Assembly: GCF_034064985.1 (NCBI RefSeq)
Contig: NZ_CP139249.1
Coordinates: 806,001 to 870,000 of the forward strand
Direction of reading: 5' to 3'
Source: Acinetobacter pittii
GTDB lineage: Bacteria; Pseudomonadota; Gammaproteobacteria; Pseudomonadales; Moraxellaceae
DNA length: 64,000 nucleotides
Positions 33,113-43,722 of the stretch are shown here, one piece after another. The position numbers and the translations under genes were made by a program. The notes beneath the pieces were generated by a model, which was given only the letters and a program-made list of their open reading frames with translations, was not told where the DNA came from and ran no database searches. How positions within the stretch are numbered: position 1 is the first letter of the stretch; each line of letters begins with the position of its first letter.

Positions 33113-36100
33113 TTAACCTACAGTTAAATCTTGCAAGCGGTATACATCCATTGGCAATTTCACAGCAAAGGCTTGGCAAACAGCTTCTGCACCATTGATT
33201 GTCGTTGTGTAATACACTTTGCCTTGTAGGGCAGCACGACGGATCATTGCAGAGTCATATTGAGCCTGTTTACCTTCAGTGGTATTGACAATAAGGTGTA
33301 TTTCACCATTTTTCAAGCGGTCAACAATATGTGGACGACCTTCAGTAACTTTATTTACAGATTCACACTCTAAACCTGCTTCTTTAAGCACTTGGTAAGT
33401 ACCACCTGTTGCAACAAGCTTGAAGCCATACGCAACTAATTTCTTAGCGATATCAGCAATGTATTTCTTGTCAGATTCACGTACTGATAAGAAAGCATGT
33501 TTTACTTCGCCTTCAGTTGGTAAGCCTGGTAAGCGTTCATTTGAGCCTAAAACAGCTTTATAGAATGCTTCACCAAATGTTTTACCTACACCCATCACTT
33601 CACCTGTAGATTTCATCTCAGGTCCAAGCATAGGATCTACGCCTTGGAATTTAGCGAATGGGAAAACTGCTTCCTTCACAGCAAAGTGAGTTGGAATGAT
33701 TTCTTTAGTAAATCCTTGAGATTCAAGAGATTGACCTGCCATACAACGCGCAGCAACTTTCGCTAAAGAATCACCAATACACTTCGATACGAATGGAACT
33801 GTACGTGAAGCACGTGGGTTAACTTCTAGAACGTAAATATCGTCACCTTTTACAGCGAACTGAACGTTCATCAAGCCTACAACACCAAGTTCTTTTGCCA
33901 TTGCAATCGTTTGACGACGCATTTCATCCTGAATTTCTTTAGATAAAGAATAAGGAGGAATCGAACATGCAGAGTCACCTGAGTGAATACCTGCTTGTTC
34001 AATATGCTGCATGATACCGCCGATCACAACGTCTTTACCGTCAGATACACAGTCAACATCAACTTCAGTTGCGTCATCTAGGAAACGGTCAAGAAGAACA
34101 GGGGCTTCATTAGATGCTTGAACTGCTTCACGAAGGTAACGTTTAAGTTCTTCTTCGTTATATACGATTTCCATTGCACGACCACCTAATACATAAGATG
34201 GGCGAACAACAAGCGGATAACCTACTTTTGCAGCTTCAGAGATACCTTCTTCAGCAGATTTTACAATACTGTTGTTTGGTTGACGAAGCTGTAAACGTTG
34301 AATCATTTGTTGGAAACGTTCACGGTCTTCAGCACGGTCAATCGCATCTGGTGATGTACCGATAATTGGAGTACCTGCTTCTTCTAAAGCACGTGCCAAT
34401 TTAAGCGGAGTTTGACCACCGTACTGTACGATTACACCTTTAGGTTTCTCTGTACGTACGATTTCAAGTACATCTTCAAGTGTTACAGGCTCGAAGTATA
34501 GGCGGTCAGATGTGTCATAGTCGGTAGAAACAGTTTCAGGGTTACAGTTCACCATGATTGTTTCATAACCGTCTTCACGCATAGCTAAGGCAGCGTGTAC
34601 ACAGCAGTAGTCAAATTCGATACCTTGACCAATACGGTTTGGACCGCCACCAATCACCATGATCTTGTCACGGTTTGATGGATTTGCTTCACATTCTTCA
34701 TCGTAAGTTGAATACATGTATGCAGTACCAGATTCAAACTCTGCTGCACATGTATCAACACGTTTGTAAACTGGATAAACACCCAAGTTCCAACGTTGTT
34801 TACGGAATTGCTTTTGTGAAATGCCCATGAGGTGAGCAATACGAAGGTCAGATAAACCTTTACGCTTGAACGAACGGATGTTGTCAGCGTTTAAGTCACC
34901 AAAACCTAAAGTTTTCACTTGAGCTTCAGTTTTAACGATGTCTTGAATCTGAATAAGGAACCAACGGTCAATTTTAGTTGCTTCGAAAACTTCATCTAAA
35001 GAGAAACCATGACGGAATGCATCCGCTACGTACCAGATACGCTCAGGACCCGGAACTTTAAGCTCTTTTAAAATAGTTTCTTTTGCATTTGCTGCACCAG
35101 CTTCGATTTTTTCATCAAAACCGCTTACACCAACTTCAAGACCACGTAATGCCTTTTGCACAGATTCTTGGAAGTTACGGCCAATTGCCATGACTTCACC
35201 AACAGATTTCATCTGAGTGGTAAGAACTGGTTCTGCTTGTGGGAATTTCTCGAAGTTAAAACGAGGAATCTTCGTTACAACGTAGTCAATTGATGGTTCG
35301 AAGCTTGCAGGAGTTATGCCACCAGTGATGTCATTTTTCAATTCATCAAGGGTATAACCAACCGCAAGTTTTGCTGCGATTTTAGCAATCGGGAAACCTG
35401 TTGCTTTAGAAGCAAGCGCAGATGAACGAGATACACGTGGGTTCATCTCGATCACAACCATACGTCCGTCTTTCGGGTTAATACCGAACTGGACGTTAGA
35501 ACCACCTGTTTCAACACCAATTTCACGAAGAACTGCAACTGAAGCATTACGCATCAATTGATATTCTTTGTCAGTTAATGTTTGAGCTGGAGCTACAGTG
35601 ATTGAGTCACCAGTGTGTACGCCCATTGGGTCGAAGTTTTCGATCGCACATACGATAATACAGTTGTCGTTTTTGTCACGAACAACTTCCATTTCGTATT
35701 CTTTCCAACCAATTAAAGATTCATCGATCAATAACTGGTGAGTAGGAGAGAGGTCGAAACCACGTTCACAGATCTCAAGGAATTCTTCACGGTTGTATGC
35801 AATACCGCCACCCGAACCACCCATTGTGAATGATGGACGGATAATTACTGGGAAACCAAAGCGTGACTGGATTTCTAAAGCTTCTTCCATTGTTTCTGCA
35901 ATGGCAGCTTTTGGACATTCCAAGCCAATTTTACGCATAGCGATATCGAAGAGTTTACGATCTTCGGCTTTCTCAATTGCGTCTTTAGTTGCACCAATTA
36001 ATTCAACATTATATTTTTCAAGAACGCCGTGCTCATCAAGTGCAAGAGCACAGTTCAACGCAGTTTGGCCACCCATAGTTGGCAATACTGCATCTGGACG

Positions 36101-36343
36101 TTCTTTTTCAATGATTTGAGCAACTGTTTGCCAAGTAATTGGCTCAATATAAGTCGCATCAGCCATTGAAGGGTCTGTCATAATGGTTGCTGGGTTAGAG
36201 TTAACCAAAATAACACGGTAGCCTTCTTCACGAAGCGCTTTACAAGCTTGAGCACCTGAGTAGTCAAACTCACATGCCTGACCAATCACAATCGGGCCAG
36301 CACCAATAATTAAGATGCTTTTAATATCCGTACGTTTAGGCAT
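33113..36343 (-). CDS. carB: Carbamoyl-phosphate synthase large subunit
   Basis: The protein has 1076 residues in the usual two homologous halves, each with a biotin-carboxylase-like N-domain and ATP-grasp domain. The first half begins [22 protein letters not shown] and the second [20 protein letters not shown]. Both [12 protein letters not shown] and [12 protein letters not shown] metal/ATP motifs are intact. The C-terminal approximately 130 residues are the MGS-like allosteric domain (pyrimidine effectors). It makes carbamoyl phosphate from bicarbonate, ammonia delivered by CarA and two ATP, for arginine and pyrimidine synthesis. It follows carA after 14 bases. Confidence 0.98.
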   Translation of the reverse strand: MPKRTDIKSILIIGAGPIVIGQACEFDYSGAQACKALREEGYRVILVNSNPATIMTDPSMADATYIEPITWQTVAQIIEKERPDAVLPTMGGQTALNCALALDEHGVLEKYNVELIGATKDAIEKAEDRKLFDIAMRKIGLECPKAAIAETMEEALEIQSRFGFPVIIRPSFTMGGSGGGIAYNREEFLEICERGFDLSPTHQLLIDESLIGWKEYEMEVVRDKNDNCIIVCAIENFDPMGVHTGDSITVAPAQTLTDKEYQLMRNASVAVLREIGVETGGSNVQFGINPKDGRMVVIEMNPRVSRSSALASKATGFPIAKIAAKLAVGYTLDELKNDITGGITPASFEPSIDYVVTKIPRFNFEKFPQAEPVLTTQMKSVGEVMAIGRNFQESVQKALRGLEVGVSGFDEKIEAGAANAKETILKELKVPGPERIWYVADAFRHGFSLDEVFEATKIDRWFLIQIQDIVKTEAQVKTLGFGDLNADNIRSFKRKGLSDLRIAHLMGISQKQFRKQRWNLGVYPVYKRVDTCAAEFESGTAYMYSTYDEECEANPSNRDKIMVIGGGPNRIGQGIEFDYCCVHAALAMREDGYETIMVNCNPETVSTDYDTSDRLYFEPVTLEDVLEIVRTEKPKGVIVQYGGQTPLKLARALEEAGTPIIGTSPDAIDRAEDRERFQQMIQRLQLRQPNNSIVKSAEEGISEAAKVGYPLVVRPSYVLGGRAMEIVYNEEELKRYLREAVQASNEAPVLLDRFLDDATEVDVDCVSDGKDVVIGGIMQHIEQAGIHSGDSACSIPPYSLSKEIQDEMRRQTIAMAKELGVVGLMNVQFAVKGDDIYVLEVNPRASRTVPFVSKCIGDSLAKVAARCMAGQSLESQGFTKEIIPTHFAVKEAVFPFAKFQGVDPMLGPEMKSTGEVMGVGKTFGEAFYKAVLGSNERLPGLPTEGEVKHAFLSVRESDKKYIADIAKKLVAYGFKLVATGGTYQVLKEAGLECESVNKVTEGRPHIVDRLKNGEIHLIVNTTEGKQAQYDSAMIRRAALQGKVYYTTTINGAEAVCQAFAVKLPMDVYRLQDLTVG

Positions 36344-36357
36344 TATTCGCTCCGTAA

Positions 36358-37497
36358 TTACTGTTTAGATGCTTCGATAAGTTCGATGAAATGATCGAAC
36401 AATGGGGCACAATCATGTGGACCTGGGCTTGCTTCAGGGTGACCTTGGAAGCTGAAAGCTGGTTTGTCTGTACGGTGAATCCCTTGTAAGGTGCCATCGA
36501 ACAATGATTTATGCGTTGCTTTTAAGTTAGCCGGTAAAGTTTCAGCATCTACAGCGAAACCATGGTTTTGTGAAGTAATCATCACTGTACCATCTTCAAG
36601 ATTTTGTACAGGGTGGTTAGCACCGTGGTGACCATGGTTCATTTTTACAGTTTTTGCACCAGAAGCGAGTGCCAAGATTTGGTGGCCTAAGCAGATACCA
36701 AATACAGGTAATGTTGTGGTTTCAACAATAGTTTTTACAGCTTCGATTGCGTAATCACAAGCAGCCGGATCGCCTGGGCCGTTTGAAAGGAATACGCCAT
36801 CTGGATTAAGTGCCAAAACTTTCTCAGCCGGAGTTTCAGCAGGTACAACAGTGAGTTTACAACCGCGGTCTGCAAGCATACGCAAGATGTTGGTTTTGAC
36901 ACCGTAATCGTATGCAACCACGTGATATTTTAATTCGGGTTGAGAGAAGCCTTGGCCTAGAGTCCATGAACCTTCAGACCACTCAAAGCCTGTTGGATCA
37001 CAGCATTCTTTTGCAAGATCTAAACCATTTAAACCACCAAAAGCACGAGCTTTGGCAATTGCTTCTTCTTCAGTAATATTTTCGCCAGCAAGGATGCAAC
37101 CATTTTGTGCACCTTTGTCACGTAAAATACGCGTTAATTTACGTGTATCAATATCCGCAATCGCAACAACATTGTGCGCTTGCAAATATTCACTTAAAGA
37201 CTGTTCAGCACGGAAGTTGCTGTGTAGTAGTGGAAGATCACGAATAATTAAACCATTCGCCCATACTTTATGGATACGACCAGATTCAACGTCTTCCGCG
37301 TTGCAACCAGTGTTACCAATATGAGGGTAAGTTAATGTCACAATTTGTTGTGCATAACTTGGGTCAGTCAAAATTTCTTGATAGCCTGTCATGGCTGTGT
37401 TAAAAACGACTTCTCCAGTCGTACTTCCCGTTGCGCCGATTGACGTTCCTTTAAAGATCGTTCCATCTGCGAGGGCTAAAATGGCGGGGGTGCTCAA
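36358..37497 (-). CDS. carA: Carbamoyl-phosphate synthase small (glutaminase) subunit
   Basis: The start is placed at TTG 37497 (379 aa): AGGAG lies 6 bases before it and the protein then begins [12 protein letters not shown], the usual family start. The in-frame ATG at 37542 would add 15 residues coded by the leader hairpin. The N-terminal CPSase_sm domain is followed by a class I glutamine amidotransferase domain with the nucleophile in VFGICLGHQ and the catalytic His-Glu in [11 protein letters not shown]. It hydrolyses glutamine and channels ammonia to CarB. The promoter and a strong leader hairpin lie upstream. Confidence 0.95.
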   Translation of the reverse strand: MSTPAILALADGTIFKGTSIGATGSTTGEVVFNTAMTGYQEILTDPSYAQQIVTLTYPHIGNTGCNAEDVESGRIHKVWANGLIIRDLPLLHSNFRAEQSLSEYLQAHNVVAIADIDTRKLTRILRDKGAQNGCILAGENITEEEAIAKARAFGGLNGLDLAKECCDPTGFEWSEGSWTLGQGFSQPELKYHVVAYDYGVKTNILRMLADRGCKLTVVPAETPAEKVLALNPDGVFLSNGPGDPAACDYAIEAVKTIVETTTLPVFGICLGHQILALASGAKTVKMNHGHHGANHPVQNLEDGTVMITSQNHGFAVDAETLPANLKATHKSLFDGTLQGIHRTDKPAFSFQGHPEASPGPHDCAPLFDHFIELIEASKQ

Positions 37498-37522
37498 ACC
37501 AAAGCTCCTGAATTTCGGCTGT

Positions 37523-37596
37523 AAAAAAGCGAGTAGACCCAAAAAAGATAGGCGATGTTGTGATAAAACATGCCCCTCCCTATCGGTCTGCTCGCT
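37523..37596 (-). promoter_or_regulatory. Candidate transcription attenuator in the carA leader
   Basis: On the minus strand, AGCGAGCAGACC-GATAGG (37596-37579) pairs with CCTATC (37552-37547), a bulged T6, then GGTCTACTCGCT (to about 37528), with a single mismatch in the outer helix. It is followed at once by a T-run (TTTTTT) and ends about 25 bases before the carA start. As an intrinsic terminator inside the leader it would stop transcription before carA unless prevented. No competing antiterminator or leader peptide was identified. Confidence 0.6.
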
Positions 37597-37605
37597 TGTA
37601 ACTTA

Positions 37606-37641
37606 ACAGCGCATTATACGCATGGAACCTTAAAAAGTCTA
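37606..37641 (-). promoter_or_regulatory. carA promoter
   Basis: On the minus strand TAGACT (37641-37636), a 17-base spacer and a perfect TATAAT (37618-37613) fit sigma-70. The predicted start near 37606 places the leader hairpin within the first ten nucleotides of the transcript. Confidence 0.78.
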
Positions 37642-37810
37642 TTTATTTTCTGCTAAAAAATATAATTCATTGCTTGCTTTTTTCAAAAAAAATTATCTAC
37701 TCATCCGAATCAAGTACTTTTGATAAATTGTCTAACAATTTACAAGGTCGATTTTTAGAACTGGATTTATTGTATTGTTAGTTAAAAAATAACCAATACG
37801 AGGAAATAGC

Positions 37811-38398
37811 ATGAGTAATGATCAAGTTTCAAAAGATGTGAGCGAGAAAGCTCAAGCAGTAGTTGATTCGGTAAAAGCTGAGGTGAATGAAGTGAAAAAA
37901 ACCGTAGCAGCTACTACAACTAAAGCAAAAAGAACAGCAACTGCTAAAACTGCGCAAGTAAAAGAAAGTGTTGCCGAGAAAACTGAGCAGATTAAAGAAG
38001 TTGCTACAGAAGCGAAAACTCAGGTGAAAGAAGCTATCACTGAAACTCAAGAGCAGGTCAAAGAAGTTTTAAGTGAAACTCAAGAAAAAATTGAAGCTGA
38101 AACTCATGAGTTAAACAAGAATATTCAAAATCAATTTGTTCAAATTAAACAAGATATTTTGCAACGACTAGATGTGATTAAAGCTCAGTTTAGCACCTCA
38201 CAAGAAGGACTATCTGAACTTAAAAATGCTTTGAAAGCAGAAATTAACGCACTTATCGAAGATTTGACTAAAGTCAGTAAAGAACTTAAAGGTGATATTA
38301 GCCAGATTTCTTTGAAGCACAAAGATTTATTAAGTGAAAGTATTAAGCGTACTAAAAATAATGCAGTTGAAGCTTGGAATAAAGCACGAGATAACTAA
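37811..38398 (+). CDS. LEA/phasin-like coiled-coil protein of unknown function
   Basis: This 195-residue protein is very rich in Lys, Glu, Ala, Thr and Gln, with no signal peptide, no Cys and no Trp until near the C-terminus. Residues 10-105 contain imperfect 11-mer-type repeats (KEVATEAKTQVKEAITETQEQVKEV), as seen in late-embryogenesis-abundant, apolipoprotein-like or phasin-like helices. Residues 105-190 continue as a predicted amphipathic coiled coil. GAGGAAATAGC precedes the ATG. It stands alone, with a terminator behind. Possible roles are stress protection or granule/membrane binding; neither is shown by sequence. Confidence 0.8.
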   Translation: MSNDQVSKDVSEKAQAVVDSVKAEVNEVKKTVAATTTKAKRTATAKTAQVKESVAEKTEQIKEVATEAKTQVKEAITETQEQVKEVLSETQEKIEAETHELNKNIQNQFVQIKQDILQRLDVIKAQFSTSQEGLSELKNALKAEINALIEDLTKVSKELKGDISQISLKHKDLLSESIKRTKNNAVEAWNKARDN

Positions 38399-38422
38399 TG
38401 ATCTTAGCCTTTAGCCAGCTAT

Positions 38423-38455
38423 AAAAAAAGCGAGAATTAATTTCTCGCTTTTTTA
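38423..38455. terminator. Bidirectional terminator
   Basis: A7-GCGAGAA-TTAA-TTTCTCGC-T6 at 38423-38454 serves both the coiled-coil gene (plus) and the convergent DOMON-like gene (minus). Confidence 0.9.
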
Positions 38456-38458
38456 CTT

Positions 38459-38995
38459 TTAAAACTGATGTAACCAGTCACGCTTATTATGGAAATCTGC
38501 ACTTTTTCCACTATGCTGCATTGCATAGTACTGCATACCTTCTTTGGTTTTTAAAACTGCAGTTAAACCTAAATAAAGGTTTGCCCATTTCAAGCGATGC
38601 TGTTGCATAAATTGTCCCAAATCAAGACTAACATTTAAGCCATAATGAGTACGCTTGAGATGGTTCAGTTCGATATCGTAAGCAGCAAGGGGAGGCATAC
38701 TTTCTGGATAGCGATATTCTTCAAACTGATAAGACTGCCATGCTTGAGAAGGGGAAAGGTTAATTTCCCGATAATAATCTTCATCATGCACGCCAACAAA
38801 AATTTCGAAACAAGTTTCTTCCCACAAAAAATCCTGACGAGGATGAGCCGCGACTTCTTGGGGCCAGACAATGAGTTGATTTGGATCACGAATCCAAAAA
38901 CCGACATTTAAGGTGTGCGGTGCTTGCTGTTCAATTGCGCCAACAACAGAAACAGCATGAAAACGATCAAAAGCTGAAAGTTCGTAACTTGCCAT
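38459..38995 (-). CDS. DOMON-like domain protein
   Basis: The single domain of 178 residues resembles the CBM9-like/DOMON family found in many Gram-negative genomes. Visible features are FLWEETCFEIFVG, YYREINLSPSQAWQSYQFEEYR and a C-terminal HSGKSADFHNKRDWLHQF, which are typical of this group. There is no signal peptide, so it is probably cytoplasmic. Some homologues bind haem or sugars, but the ligand here is unknown. It sits 16 bases downstream of yhbY on the same strand, so co-transcription is likely. Confidence 0.78.
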   Translation of the reverse strand: MASYELSAFDRFHAVSVVGAIEQQAPHTLNVGFWIRDPNQLIVWPQEVAAHPRQDFLWEETCFEIFVGVHDEDYYREINLSPSQAWQSYQFEEYRYPESMPPLAAYDIELNHLKRTHYGLNVSLDLGQFMQQHRLKWANLYLGLTAVLKTKEGMQYYAMQHSGKSADFHNKRDWLHQF

Positions 38996-39011
38996 AGTTT
39001 GTCAAATCAAA

Positions 39012-39335
39012 TTAGTTTGCTAGATGAGCGTGGCGAACAAGATTAGACAAATGCTGGTTTTGCTTAGCTGCTTTTTTGTAAAGTAGAACAATTTTACCAA
39101 TCTTTTGCACAGCTTCTGCGCCAGTCGCTTCTACAATTGCATCAATTACAGCAGTACGTGCTTCACGGTCTTCACCAGCAACTTTAACTTTGATAAGTTC
39201 GTGGTCGTTTAAAGCACGAAGAGTTTCTTCGATAACAGCATCTGTTAAGCCTTGTCCACCAATCATGACAACCGGATTAAGCACATGACCAATTTGACGT
39301 AAACGTTTACGTTCATGGATAGATAAAGCGGCCAT
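39012..39335 (-). CDS. yhbY: YhbY-family RNA-binding protein (CRM domain)
   Basis: The 107-residue single CRM domain starts LSIHERKRLRQIGHVLNPVVMIGGQGLTDAV, with the GxxG RNA-binding loop GGQG. The following residues LNDHELIKVKVAGEDREAR are also conserved. Family knowledge: YhbY associates with the 50S subunit precursor. It is divergent from rlmE, another 50S assembly gene, across 199 bases, an arrangement seen in many gammaproteobacteria. Confidence 0.93.
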   Translation of the reverse strand: MAALSIHERKRLRQIGHVLNPVVMIGGQGLTDAVIEETLRALNDHELIKVKVAGEDREARTAVIDAIVEATGAEAVQKIGKIVLLYKKAAKQNQHLSNLVRHAHLAN

Positions 39336-39534
39336 TAAAAATACCTGATTTTAAAAACGACTTAGTATAGCAAAAAACTTAAATTCAGATGTACGAAAAA
39401 CTGTATAAATAATCGATCAACATTATTGGAAAAAAACTGTAAAACTTGGTGAGATTACGCTACATCCGTACTGTAATGAGAGTAATTTTCACGTACAATG
39501 AACGATCAGAAGTTTTTTTGATATTTAGTGAGTT

Positions 39535-40185
39535 ATGGCAACACGCATTACAAACCAGAAATTGTCGAAAAGTAGTCGTGCGTGGATGAGGGAACATCTA
39601 GACGATCCTTTTGTAAAAAAAGCACAAAAGGAAGGGTATCGTGCGCGAGCAGCATATAAACTTCTTGAAATCCAAGAAAAATATAAGTTGATCAAGCCAG
39701 GCATGACAGTGGTAGATTTGGGTGCAGCTCCTGGTAGTTGGTCTCAAATTGCTGGAAAACTTGTGGGTAGCAAGGGATTAGTGATTGCTTCCGATATTTT
39801 GCCTATGGATGCTTTGCCTGATGTCACTTTTTTACAAGGCGACTTTAGAGAAGAAGCTGTATTTGAAAAATTGTTAAATATTTTAAATGGGCGACAAGTA
39901 GACATTGTAATTTCTGATATGGCCCCCAATACATCAGGTAATAGGGCTGTTGATCAACCTAGGCAGATTTACTTATGTGAACTGGCTTTAGATTTTGCTC
40001 AAAAGGTTCTTGGTCCTAATGGACAGTTTGTAGTTAAAGTGTTCCAAGGCGCAGGATTTGATGAGTTTCGTAAACAAGTGGTTGATAGTTTTGATGTGTT
40101 AAAGACAGCAAAACCGGCAGCTTCTCGGGCGCGCTCTAAAGAAGTTTTTTTGGTTGGACAAGGGCGTAAGAAAGCATTGCAATAA
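39535..40185 (+). CDS. rlmE: 23S rRNA (uridine-2552-2'-O) methyltransferase
   Basis: This 216-residue protein is of the FtsJ/RrmJ family. The SAM site is [20 protein letters not shown]. The catalytic K-D-K-E tetrad is represented by a Lys near the N-terminal block, DMAPN (Asp), VVKVFQG (Lys) and the Glu in RSKEVFLVG. It methylates U2552 in the A-loop at a late stage of 50S assembly. The start at ATG 39535 is well placed. ftsH follows on the same strand, the classical rrmJ-ftsH order. Confidence 0.97.
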   Translation: MATRITNQKLSKSSRAWMREHLDDPFVKKAQKEGYRARAAYKLLEIQEKYKLIKPGMTVVDLGAAPGSWSQIAGKLVGSKGLVIASDILPMDALPDVTFLQGDFREEAVFEKLLNILNGRQVDIVISDMAPNTSGNRAVDQPRQIYLCELALDFAQKVLGPNGQFVVKVFQGAGFDEFRKQVVDSFDVLKTAKPAASRARSKEVFLVGQGRKKALQ

Positions 40186-40318
40186 AGTTTACTTGCCAAG
40201 CTCCTAAAAATTGTGCATTTTGTACTTTTAGGTTATCCGCAAGCAATACAGTTGCTGTTTTTATGACGATCGGCCAAGATTGGGCATGATCAAATTAGAT
40301 CGATATGGGAATAAAGCT

Positions 40319-42214
40319 TTGAGCGATTACTTCAAGAATGCCGTATTGTGGCTAATAATACTTGGTGTTCTGATTTTAATTTTCAGTAATATCAGTGACC
40401 GCAATAAGCCTACTGCGATGAAATATTCAGATTTCGTTGCAGCGGTGAATGCTGGCCAAATTAAGCAAGTCACAATTGACGGTTTAAATATTAATGGTGA
40501 AAAAACTAACGGATCGCAGTTTGAAACTGTTCGTCCGCAAGTTGAAGACACTGAGCTTATGCCGAGCTTAAATAAGCAAAATGTTGTTGTAGAGGGAACG
40601 GCTCCTCAACGTCAAGGCATTTTGATGCAACTTCTCATTGCTAGTTTCCCTGTACTGTTAATCATTCTGTTATTCATGTTCTTTATGCGTAACATGGGTG
40701 GTGGTGCAGGCGGAAAAAATGGACCGATGAGTTTTGGTAAGTCGAAAGCAAAAATGCTTTCTGAAGACCAAATCAAAGTCAATTTTTCTGACGTCGCCGG
40801 CTGTGATGAAGCAAAACAAGAAGTTGTTGAAATTGTAGATTTCTTAAAAGACCCTGCAAAATTCAAACGTTTGGGCGCTACTATTCCTCGTGGCGTACTT
40901 ATGGTTGGTCCTCCGGGTACTGGTAAAACGTTATTAGCCAAAGCAATTGCTGGTGAAGCTAAAGTTCCTTTCTTCAGCATTTCAGGTTCTGACTTTGTCG
41001 AAATGTTCGTGGGTGTGGGTGCGTCCCGTGTTCGTGATATGTTCGAGCAAGCGAAGCGTCATGCGCCTTGTATTATCTTTATTGACGAGATTGATGCAGT
41101 AGGTCGTCACCGTGGTTCAGGTACAGGTGGTGGTCATGATGAACGTGAGCAAACCTTAAACCAAATGCTCGTAGAGATGGATGGTTTTGAAGGTAACGAA
41201 GGTGTAATCGTAATTGCTGCGACGAACCGTGTTGATGTCTTGGATAAAGCATTATTACGTCCAGGTCGTTTTGACCGTCAAGTAATGGTAGGTTTACCTG
41301 ACATTCGTGGTCGTGAGCAGATTCTGAATGTACATTTGAAAAAATTACCTTCAGTTACGGGTGTGGATGTTAAAGTTCTATCTCGTGGTACTCCAGGTTT
41401 CTCTGGTGCACAGTTGGCAAACCTTGTTAACGAAGCTGCATTATTTGCTGCACGCCGTAATAAGAACACTGTTGACATGCATGACTTTGAAGATGCAAAA
41501 GACAAAATCTACATGGGACCAGAGCGTAAATCGATGGTTTTACGTGAAGAAGAACGTCGTGCAACTGCTTATCATGAAGCTGGTCATGCGATTGTTGCCG
41601 AGATTTTACCGGGTACAGATCCTGTTCATAAAGTAACGATTATGCCGCGTGGTTGGGCTTTAGGTGTAACTTGGCAGTTACCTGAACAAGACCAAATTAG
41701 CCACTATAAAGACAAGATGCTAAACGAAATTGCAATTTTGTTTGGTGGTCGTATTGCTGAAGAAGTATTTATCCAACAGCAATCTACTGGTGCTTCAAAT
41801 GACTTTGAGCGAGCTACTAAAATGGCGCGTGCAATGGTTACGAAGTACGGTATGTCTGACAAAATGGGTGTAATGGTTTACGAAGATGAAAACCAAAATG
41901 GTTTCTTTGGTAATGTAGGAAGCCGTACGATTTCTGAAGCAACTCAACAGTTAGTTGATGAAGAAGTACGTCGTATTCTTGATGAGCAATACAAAGTTGC
42001 ACGTAATATCTTGGAAGGTAATAAAGATATTGCACATGCGATGGTAAAAGCTTTGATGGAATGGGAAACAATTGATCGTGATCAAATCCGTGACATTATG
42101 GAAGGTCGTGAGCCACAACCGCCTAAAGTATATGTTGCTGAAAACCCAGTGGCTGCATTTGAACCACCAAAAGATGGTCCATCTACACCGCCACCATTGC
42201 CAGCAATGAACTAA
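40319..42214 (+). CDS. ftsH: ATP-dependent zinc metalloprotease FtsH
   Basis: The start is proposed at TTG 40319 (631 aa, [10 protein letters not shown]), with GGGA 8-9 bases upstream; ATG 40286 is an in-frame alternative adding 11 residues. Two transmembrane segments (about 5-22 and 102-120) flank a periplasmic domain. Walker A GPPGTGKT is at about 197-204, followed by Walker [12 protein letters not shown] and the second region of homology ending [10 protein letters not shown]. The zinc protease motif HEAGH is at 419-423. The C-terminus is Pro-rich. It forms inner-membrane hexamers that degrade misassembled membrane proteins and regulatory substrates. A strong terminator follows. Confidence 0.96.
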   Translation: MSDYFKNAVLWLIILGVLILIFSNISDRNKPTAMKYSDFVAAVNAGQIKQVTIDGLNINGEKTNGSQFETVRPQVEDTELMPSLNKQNVVVEGTAPQRQGILMQLLIASFPVLLIILLFMFFMRNMGGGAGGKNGPMSFGKSKAKMLSEDQIKVNFSDVAGCDEAKQEVVEIVDFLKDPAKFKRLGATIPRGVLMVGPPGTGKTLLAKAIAGEAKVPFFSISGSDFVEMFVGVGASRVRDMFEQAKRHAPCIIFIDEIDAVGRHRGSGTGGGHDEREQTLNQMLVEMDGFEGNEGVIVIAATNRVDVLDKALLRPGRFDRQVMVGLPDIRGREQILNVHLKKLPSVTGVDVKVLSRGTPGFSGAQLANLVNEAALFAARRNKNTVDMHDFEDAKDKIYMGPERKSMVLREEERRATAYHEAGHAIVAEILPGTDPVHKVTIMPRGWALGVTWQLPEQDQISHYKDKMLNEIAILFGGRIAEEVFIQQQSTGASNDFERATKMARAMVTKYGMSDKMGVMVYEDENQNGFFGNVGSRTISEATQQLVDEEVRRILDEQYKVARNILEGNKDIAHAMVKALMEWETIDRDQIRDIMEGREPQPPKVYVAENPVAAFEPPKDGPSTPPPLPAMN

Positions 42215-42224
42215 TTAGTTAATT

Positions 42225-42254
42225 AAAAAAGCCACAGTCATGTGGCTTTTTTTA
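42225..42254 (+). terminator. Rho-independent terminator of ftsH
   Basis: GCCACA-GTCA-TGTGGC at 42231-42246 is preceded by A6 and followed by T7. Confidence 0.93.
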
Positions 42255-42347
42255 TGGGCTTGAGTTTGTTAAAAGCTAAAAACAAATCAACACTATAGAT
42301 AGCTGATAATTGCTAAAATACTGCCAGATTTTAAACTGGAGCTTTTT

Positions 42348-43199
42348 ATGCAACTAATGCCTTTGCCTCAACAAATTTTACAGTGTGGTCAGCTTCAGTT
42401 AGATCTATCACAGCCTCACGTTATGGGCATATTAAATGTCACACCAGATTCTTTTAGTGATGGTGGAAAGCATAATCAAGTAGATCAAGCGATTGTTCAT
42501 GCACTAGCCATGATAGAGCAAGGTGCCACCATTATTGATATTGGTGGGGAGTCTACCCGTCCAGGAGCATCTGAAGTAAGCGTAGAAGAAGAAATACGAA
42601 GAGTTGTGCCCGTAGTTGAAGCTTTAGCTAAACATAATATTGTTCTATCAATTGATACGAGTCAGCCTGATGTCATCCATGCAGCAAAAGAAGCAGGAGC
42701 ACATATTTGGAATGATGTACGTGCGCTTACTCGTCCCAATGCTTTAAAAACGGCAGCAGTTCTGGATATACCCGTAGTGATCATGCATATGCGTGGTGAG
42801 CCTACTACAATGAATCAGTTAGATCAATATACGGACGTAACCTTAGATGTTATAGCGGAGCTCCAGCAGCGCGTGGATGAAGCTTTAAATGCGGGTGTGA
42901 AAAAACATAATATTATTATTGATCCTGGGTTTGGTTTTGCAAAAAATGCGCAGCAAAATTTAAGACTACTCAAAGAATTTTGGAAGCTTGGTGAAATGGG
43001 TTATCCGATTTTATCTGGTCTTTCTCGTAAACGTTTTATTGGTGAAGCATTAAAGGGTGCAACTGCAGATCAGCGTGCGGTAGGAAGCGTTACGGGGCAT
43101 TTGCTTAGTATTCAGCAAGGAGCATCAATTGTTCGAGCACATGATGTAAAAGCTATGCATGATGCAATTCTTGTTTGGAAAGCGATGAAACAAGCTTAA
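42348..43199 (+). CDS. folP: Dihydropteroate synthase
   Basis: This 283-residue TIM-barrel enzyme condenses p-aminobenzoate with 6-hydroxymethyl-dihydropterin diphosphate in folate synthesis and is the sulfonamide target. The signatures MGILNVTPDSFSDGGK and IIDIGGESTRPGA are intact, as are DPGFGFAK and GLSRKRFIGE. Length and motifs are those of the chromosomal enzyme, not the plasmid-borne Sul types. GGAGC precedes ATG 42348. It lies downstream of ftsH as in many gammaproteobacteria, but behind a terminator. Confidence 0.97.
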   Translation: MQLMPLPQQILQCGQLQLDLSQPHVMGILNVTPDSFSDGGKHNQVDQAIVHALAMIEQGATIIDIGGESTRPGASEVSVEEEIRRVVPVVEALAKHNIVLSIDTSQPDVIHAAKEAGAHIWNDVRALTRPNALKTAAVLDIPVVIMHMRGEPTTMNQLDQYTDVTLDVIAELQQRVDEALNAGVKKHNIIIDPGFGFAKNAQQNLRLLKEFWKLGEMGYPILSGLSRKRFIGEALKGATADQRAVGSVTGHLLSIQQGASIVRAHDVKAMHDAILVWKAMKQA

Positions 43200-43331
43200 A
43201 AAATAGGCTTTTATAATCAGACTATGATTGATTAATTTCATGGGTTAGATGATTGAGTCAGGGAAAATTGTCGTTATTGTTTTGAAAATATGTTATAAGC
43301 GGCAGGTTTCTGCTGCTGTGTAAACTTTTGT

Positions 43332-43646
43332 ATGTTCGAAGACTTACTTCTCCCAATGTTTGATGATGAGTATTATCCAGATATTTTAGTCGCTGAACTC
43401 AAGCAGTTAATTGAACAATTTGCCAAAAAAGTTCAGAAGCCTGCTTTAGCTGATCAGGATATTTATCGATATGCTCATCAAACTGTAATTGAAATCAATG
43501 AAATGAAACCTCAGTTCGAAGATCTAGATTCTTCGTTAGATGATAGTGCTGCTGACTATATTGCTGAAGCAATGATGATGGTGGTACAGGATGCAGGATA
43601 TTTAGATCTAGAAATGGAAGAGCTGGTTATGAATCGAGAGTGGTGA
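43332..43646 (+). CDS. Small acidic protein, DUF5713-like
   Basis: This 104-residue acidic, all-helical protein carries the pattern MFDDEYYPDILVAELKQLIEQF near the start and ends ELVMNREW, which resembles DUF5713 proteins. It has no signal peptide or membrane segment. The start at ATG 43332 lacks a clear Shine-Dalgarno. Function unknown. It is not obviously part of an operon. Confidence 0.72.
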   Translation: MFEDLLLPMFDDEYYPDILVAELKQLIEQFAKKVQKPALADQDIYRYAHQTVIEINEMKPQFEDLDSSLDDSAADYIAEAMMMVVQDAGYLDLEMEELVMNREW

Positions 43647-43722
43647 TTACTCTCGATTTTCAATATCTTCAAATGCATCTAATAAGTGACAAGATGCCTT
43701 TAAATGTATTTCGTCTATTTCT

